Source of the DNA: Delphinus delphis | Lineage: Eukaryota; Chordata; Mammalia; Artiodactyla; Delphinidae | NCBI RefSeq assembly: GCF_949987515.2 | Contig: NC_082697.1 | Coordinates: 87,638,554-87,702,553, forward strand | Length of the DNA stretch: 64,000 nt | Direction of reading: 5' to 3' | Part shown: positions 61,031-64,000 of the stretch, one piece after another | Numbering within the stretch: the stretch's first letter is position 1 | Layout: each line of letters begins with the position of its first letter | Notes under the pieces: generated by a model | The model's database searches: none | Told to the model about the DNA's origin: nothing | Seen by the model: only the letters and a program-made list of their open reading frames with translations | Translations under genes and position numbers: made by a program

Positions 61031-61799
61031 TGGGCGTCCCTCGGCCCAGGCGAGATGACACCTAAAGTGAACCGCGACGCTATGGATTTTTATTTCATGG
61101 TCTATGTTTAAAAGAGTAATACAAGCGATTTCAGCAGTGAAAACGTCAGCACTTACAGTAGCCCAGAAATTCCTCCCTTTTGCAACTGTGTAAACGTTCA
61201 ATGAAACGTTTTAGATGTTTAAGGACAGAGCGTGTGACCATATTAAACGACCCTGGTCAGTCGAGGACCAAGTTGGGGACTGGGGATCTAGTTCACATGC
61301 ATTGGGGCTGCTGGGGTCCCTGATCACGGGGGCCACAGGTGGAGGACGGATGGAGGGCGGGCTGTGGGGCGGGGGGAGCAGTCGACAGACTGGTGACAGT
61401 GCCAGGTTGGGCCCTGGCTTTGGCTGGTGGACTGGATGGAGGGTGGAGCCTGCAAGCTCGGGGGTTGATGCGGCCTGGAGGGCGGAGGTGGCAGGTGGAG
61501 AGATGGGATCTGGCCACACAAGCCTGAGCAGCCTGGCCTGCTGGGTGTCCAGAGGGAGGTGTCAGGTGGCCGGGGGTGGCCCTTTGCCCCCAAGCTCGTT
61601 TTCTGCCCTCGTGCCGTGGCCCCTCACCTCTGGTCCTCGTTGGCCTTGTCTCTTGGGGAAGCCTGGCCTCCTGGCCCTGCCAGGCCTCTCTGCTCCTCTC
61701 AGTGTGGAGCCATGAGCTCAGCTAATGCACCTTTTGGATTCGAACCTCTTCCTTTTATGATCGGGCTGATGGCCACTTTAAGCATTTAAATCTTGGTGG

Positions 61800-62000
61800 G
61801 GTTTTTTTGCGGTACGTGGGCCTCTCACTGTTGTGGCCTCTCCCATTGTGGAGCACAGGCTCCGGACGCGCAGGCCTAGTGGCCATGGCTCATGGGCCCA
61901 GCCGCTCCGCGGCATGTGGGATCTTCCCGGACCAGGGCACGAACCCGTGTCCCCTGCATCGGCAGGCGGACTCTCAACCACTGCGCCACCAGGGAAGCCC
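61800..62000 (-). repeat. Young CHR-type SINE, minus strand
   Basis: 'ttttttgcggtacgtgggcc', 'tagtggccatggctcatggg', ends 'cgccaccagggaagccct'. The flanks TAAATCTTGGT and TAAATCTCGGT are a likely target duplication with one change. Confidence 0.93.
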
Positions 62001-62429
62001 TAAATCTCGGTTTTAGTTTAGTTTGTTTAACGTGGCTTCCTGTTAGTTACCTGTGCTGCAGTGTGGAGCTTGGCTCCCGTCCGAGCAGTTTCCTCGTCGT
62101 GTGATTTTGTGTGGCTTGTCACGAGTTCAGGGGTCTGGACCCAGAACAGGGCCATTTCCAAGTGATGCTTTCACGGAAGACAAGGCTTAATTGGGTGGAA
62201 ATAACGATGATTCTGAGAGCAGCTCTGTGAGGAACAGCGTTTTTGCTCTTCTTTTCAGTGGTTTAATAGCTGCCGTTCATTAGCCGGGACCCTGGGAGGA
62301 AGAGGCTGCGTCCTCTGTGTCCCCGTCTTGCTACTCGGTGCTCAGAATTGCAGGACCAGGAAAGCTCACGAGTCTAAACTTCCCCACGTCTGTCCAGAAG
62401 CGCTGAAATTGTTCCTTAAAACTCCCTGA

Positions 62430-62800
62430 GGGCTTCGCTGGTGGCACAGTGGTTAAGATCTGCCTGCCAATTCAGGCGACAGGGGTTTGAGCCCTGGGCC
62501 GGGAAGATGCCACATGCCGCGGAGCAACTAAGCCCGTGCGCCCCAACTACTGAGCCTGCGCTCTAGAGCCCCTGAGCCACATCTACTGAGCCCACGTGCC
62601 ACAACTACTGAAGCCTGCGTGCCTAGAGCCCGTGCTCCGCAATAAGAGAAGCCACCGCAACGAGAAGCCCACACACCACAACGAAGAGTAGCCCCTGCTC
62701 ACCATAACTAGAGAAAACCCACGCACAGCAACGAAGACCCAACACAGCCAAAAATAAATAAATAAATGAATAAGTTAGTTAATTAAAAAGAAAAAAAATC
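62430..62800 (+). repeat. CHR-type SINE, long form
   Basis: Head 'gggcttcgctggtggcacag', 'ctactgagcctgcgctctag' and repeats, tail of AAATAAAT with TTAGTTAATTAAAAAGA. Confidence 0.92.
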
Positions 62801-63229
62801 CCCGAGAGGCTGGGCTTGTGGTGCTGAAGCTCCCTAGAGCCGGGCCTCGGGTCCTGGCCTCGTCCACCCAGTGAGAACTGGGACTTCACTGTCCTGCTTC
62901 TGTCCTCTCCCAGACGTGCGTCTGCACACAGATGACTTACCTGGCCTGGTTCCCACCCTTGGGGTGGGGGCGTCAGGAGCCTGGAGTGGGTGAGGCAGGC
63001 AGGATTTAGATGGGTCTTCCTTGACGGTTCAGGGCTGCTCCGGACACGGGAGCTGTCATCTCCGTCAGGTAGAGCATCTCTGCACCCTGGTCCCCCCTCC
63101 TGCCTCCCCCTGCTCGGCCCTGTGCACACCTGAGGCTCAGTGCGCTGGGTGGGGTGATGACAGCCCCGGGCCTGGCAGAGTCGCTCAGGGGCTCGCGGTT
63201 CTGTGAACACGCTTGTGCAAGTCTTCGTG

Positions 63230-64000
63230 TGGACCCACGTTTCCGTTTCTCTTGGGTGGGTTCCTAACGGTGGGATTGCTGGGTTGGAGGCTACCTTTAC
63301 GTCTAACTTTTTAGGAAACCACCTGTTTTTCAAAGTGGCTGCGCATTTCCAGGCCCACCTGCAGTGATGAGGTTCCCATCTCTCTGATCCTGCTGAGGTT
63401 CCGGGCCGTCTGTCTTCCAAGTCTAGTCACTCTAATGGCTGTGGCGTCTCGTGGTGGGTTTGATTTGCGTTTCCTTGTTGGCTAAGTAGATTGGGTGTCT
63501 TCTCCTGTACTTTTCCTCTACAACTTCTTTGGCAAAATGTCTCTTCAAATCTTTTGCTCATTTTTTGAGTTCTTGGTCTTCTTACTGTTGAGTCATAAGA
63601 GCGCCTCCTATGTTCTGGATACAAGCCCTTAATGAGATACGTGGTTTACAGTTATTTTCTCCCAGTCTGTGTTTCGGTCTTTTCATCTTCTTCACGTCTT
63701 TTAAAGTTCAGTTTATCAATTTTTTTCTTTCAAGAATCATGCTTCTGTTGTTTTATCTAAGAACTCTTTGCCTAACCCACGTTAATGAAGCCTTTACCAT
63801 GTTTTCTTCTAGAAGTTTTATCATTTTAGCTCTCCCATGAGGTCTGTGATCCACTCTGAGTCACTGTGTGTGCTGTGAGGCGGGGGTCTAAGGCCGTGGT
63901 GTTCTCAGTGGACGTCTGGGTGCCTGGCACCATTTGTGGAAGAGACTGTTATTTCCTCGTTGACATGTCTCGGCATCTCATCAATAATCAACTGAGGATA
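63230..64000 (-). mobile_element. LINE-1 remnant, minus strand, running off the right edge
   Basis: Landmarks 'gtgggattgctgggttggag', 'tttgatttgcgtttccttgt', 'cttttgctcattttttgagt' and 'tgtgatccactctgagtcac' are the complement of LINE-1 3' and ORF2 C-terminal sequence. No frame is intact. Confidence 0.7.

Overview
This is a mammalian nuclear genomic window. About twenty copies of a tRNA-derived SINE of the cetacean/hippo/ruminant (CHR) type are present. The younger ones have a second half reading 'ggctgggcccgtgagcc', 'tggccgctgagcctgcg', which is typical of whales and dolphins. A toothed whale or another cetacean is the best guess. Species was inferred from repeats and protein similarity recalled from memory; no search was run.

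Two protein-coding genes lie head to head, in the order known from human 7p22.3. DNAAF5 (HEATR2), a HEAT-repeat factor for assembling axonemal dynein arms in the cytoplasm, runs on the minus strand from its start codon at 19610 leftwards. Eight coding exons (residues 1 to about 602) are present, joined by consistent splice phases. The remaining roughly 250 residues lie beyond the left edge. PRKAR1B, the type I-beta regulatory subunit of cAMP-dependent protein kinase, runs on the plus strand. Three coding exons are present (32488-32664, 45426-45596, 48190-48281), giving residues 1-146: the docking domain, the inhibitory linker and the start of the first cAMP-binding domain. No further PRKAR1B exon was recognised up to 64000, so the last 15.7 kb is read as one unfinished intron.

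A CpG-rich block at about 18990-19810 covers DNAAF5 exon 1 and its promoter, and may also fire towards PRKAR1B. A second GC-rich block at about 31380-32050 ends in a very good splice donor at 31752 and probably carries a non-coding first exon of PRKAR1B. The 11 kb between these blocks has no recognisable coding sequence.

The rest is intronic or intergenic repeat. Layout: 1-19.6 kb DNAAF5 with LINE-1 pieces at 6.7-8.4 and 11.8-17.2 kb; 19.6-31.4 kb promoter plus an old shattered LINE-1 (about 22.4-27.3 kb); 31.4-48.3 kb PRKAR1B 5' part with a twin-primed (5'-inverted) LINE-1 at 33.84-35.6 kb; 48.3-64 kb a PRKAR1B intron dominated by a 1.5-kb CAT/CAC trinucleotide array (51.2-52.7 kb), an irregular GT array (55.58-55.81 kb) and a shorter array of the complementary triplets (57.82-58.0 kb).

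The most unusual structure is the pair of complementary triplet arrays, about 5 kb apart in one intron. They could in principle pair in the PRKAR1B pre-mRNA. I see no operon, CRISPR array, phage, toxin or other undescribed gene system; the window otherwise looks like an ordinary cetacean locus.
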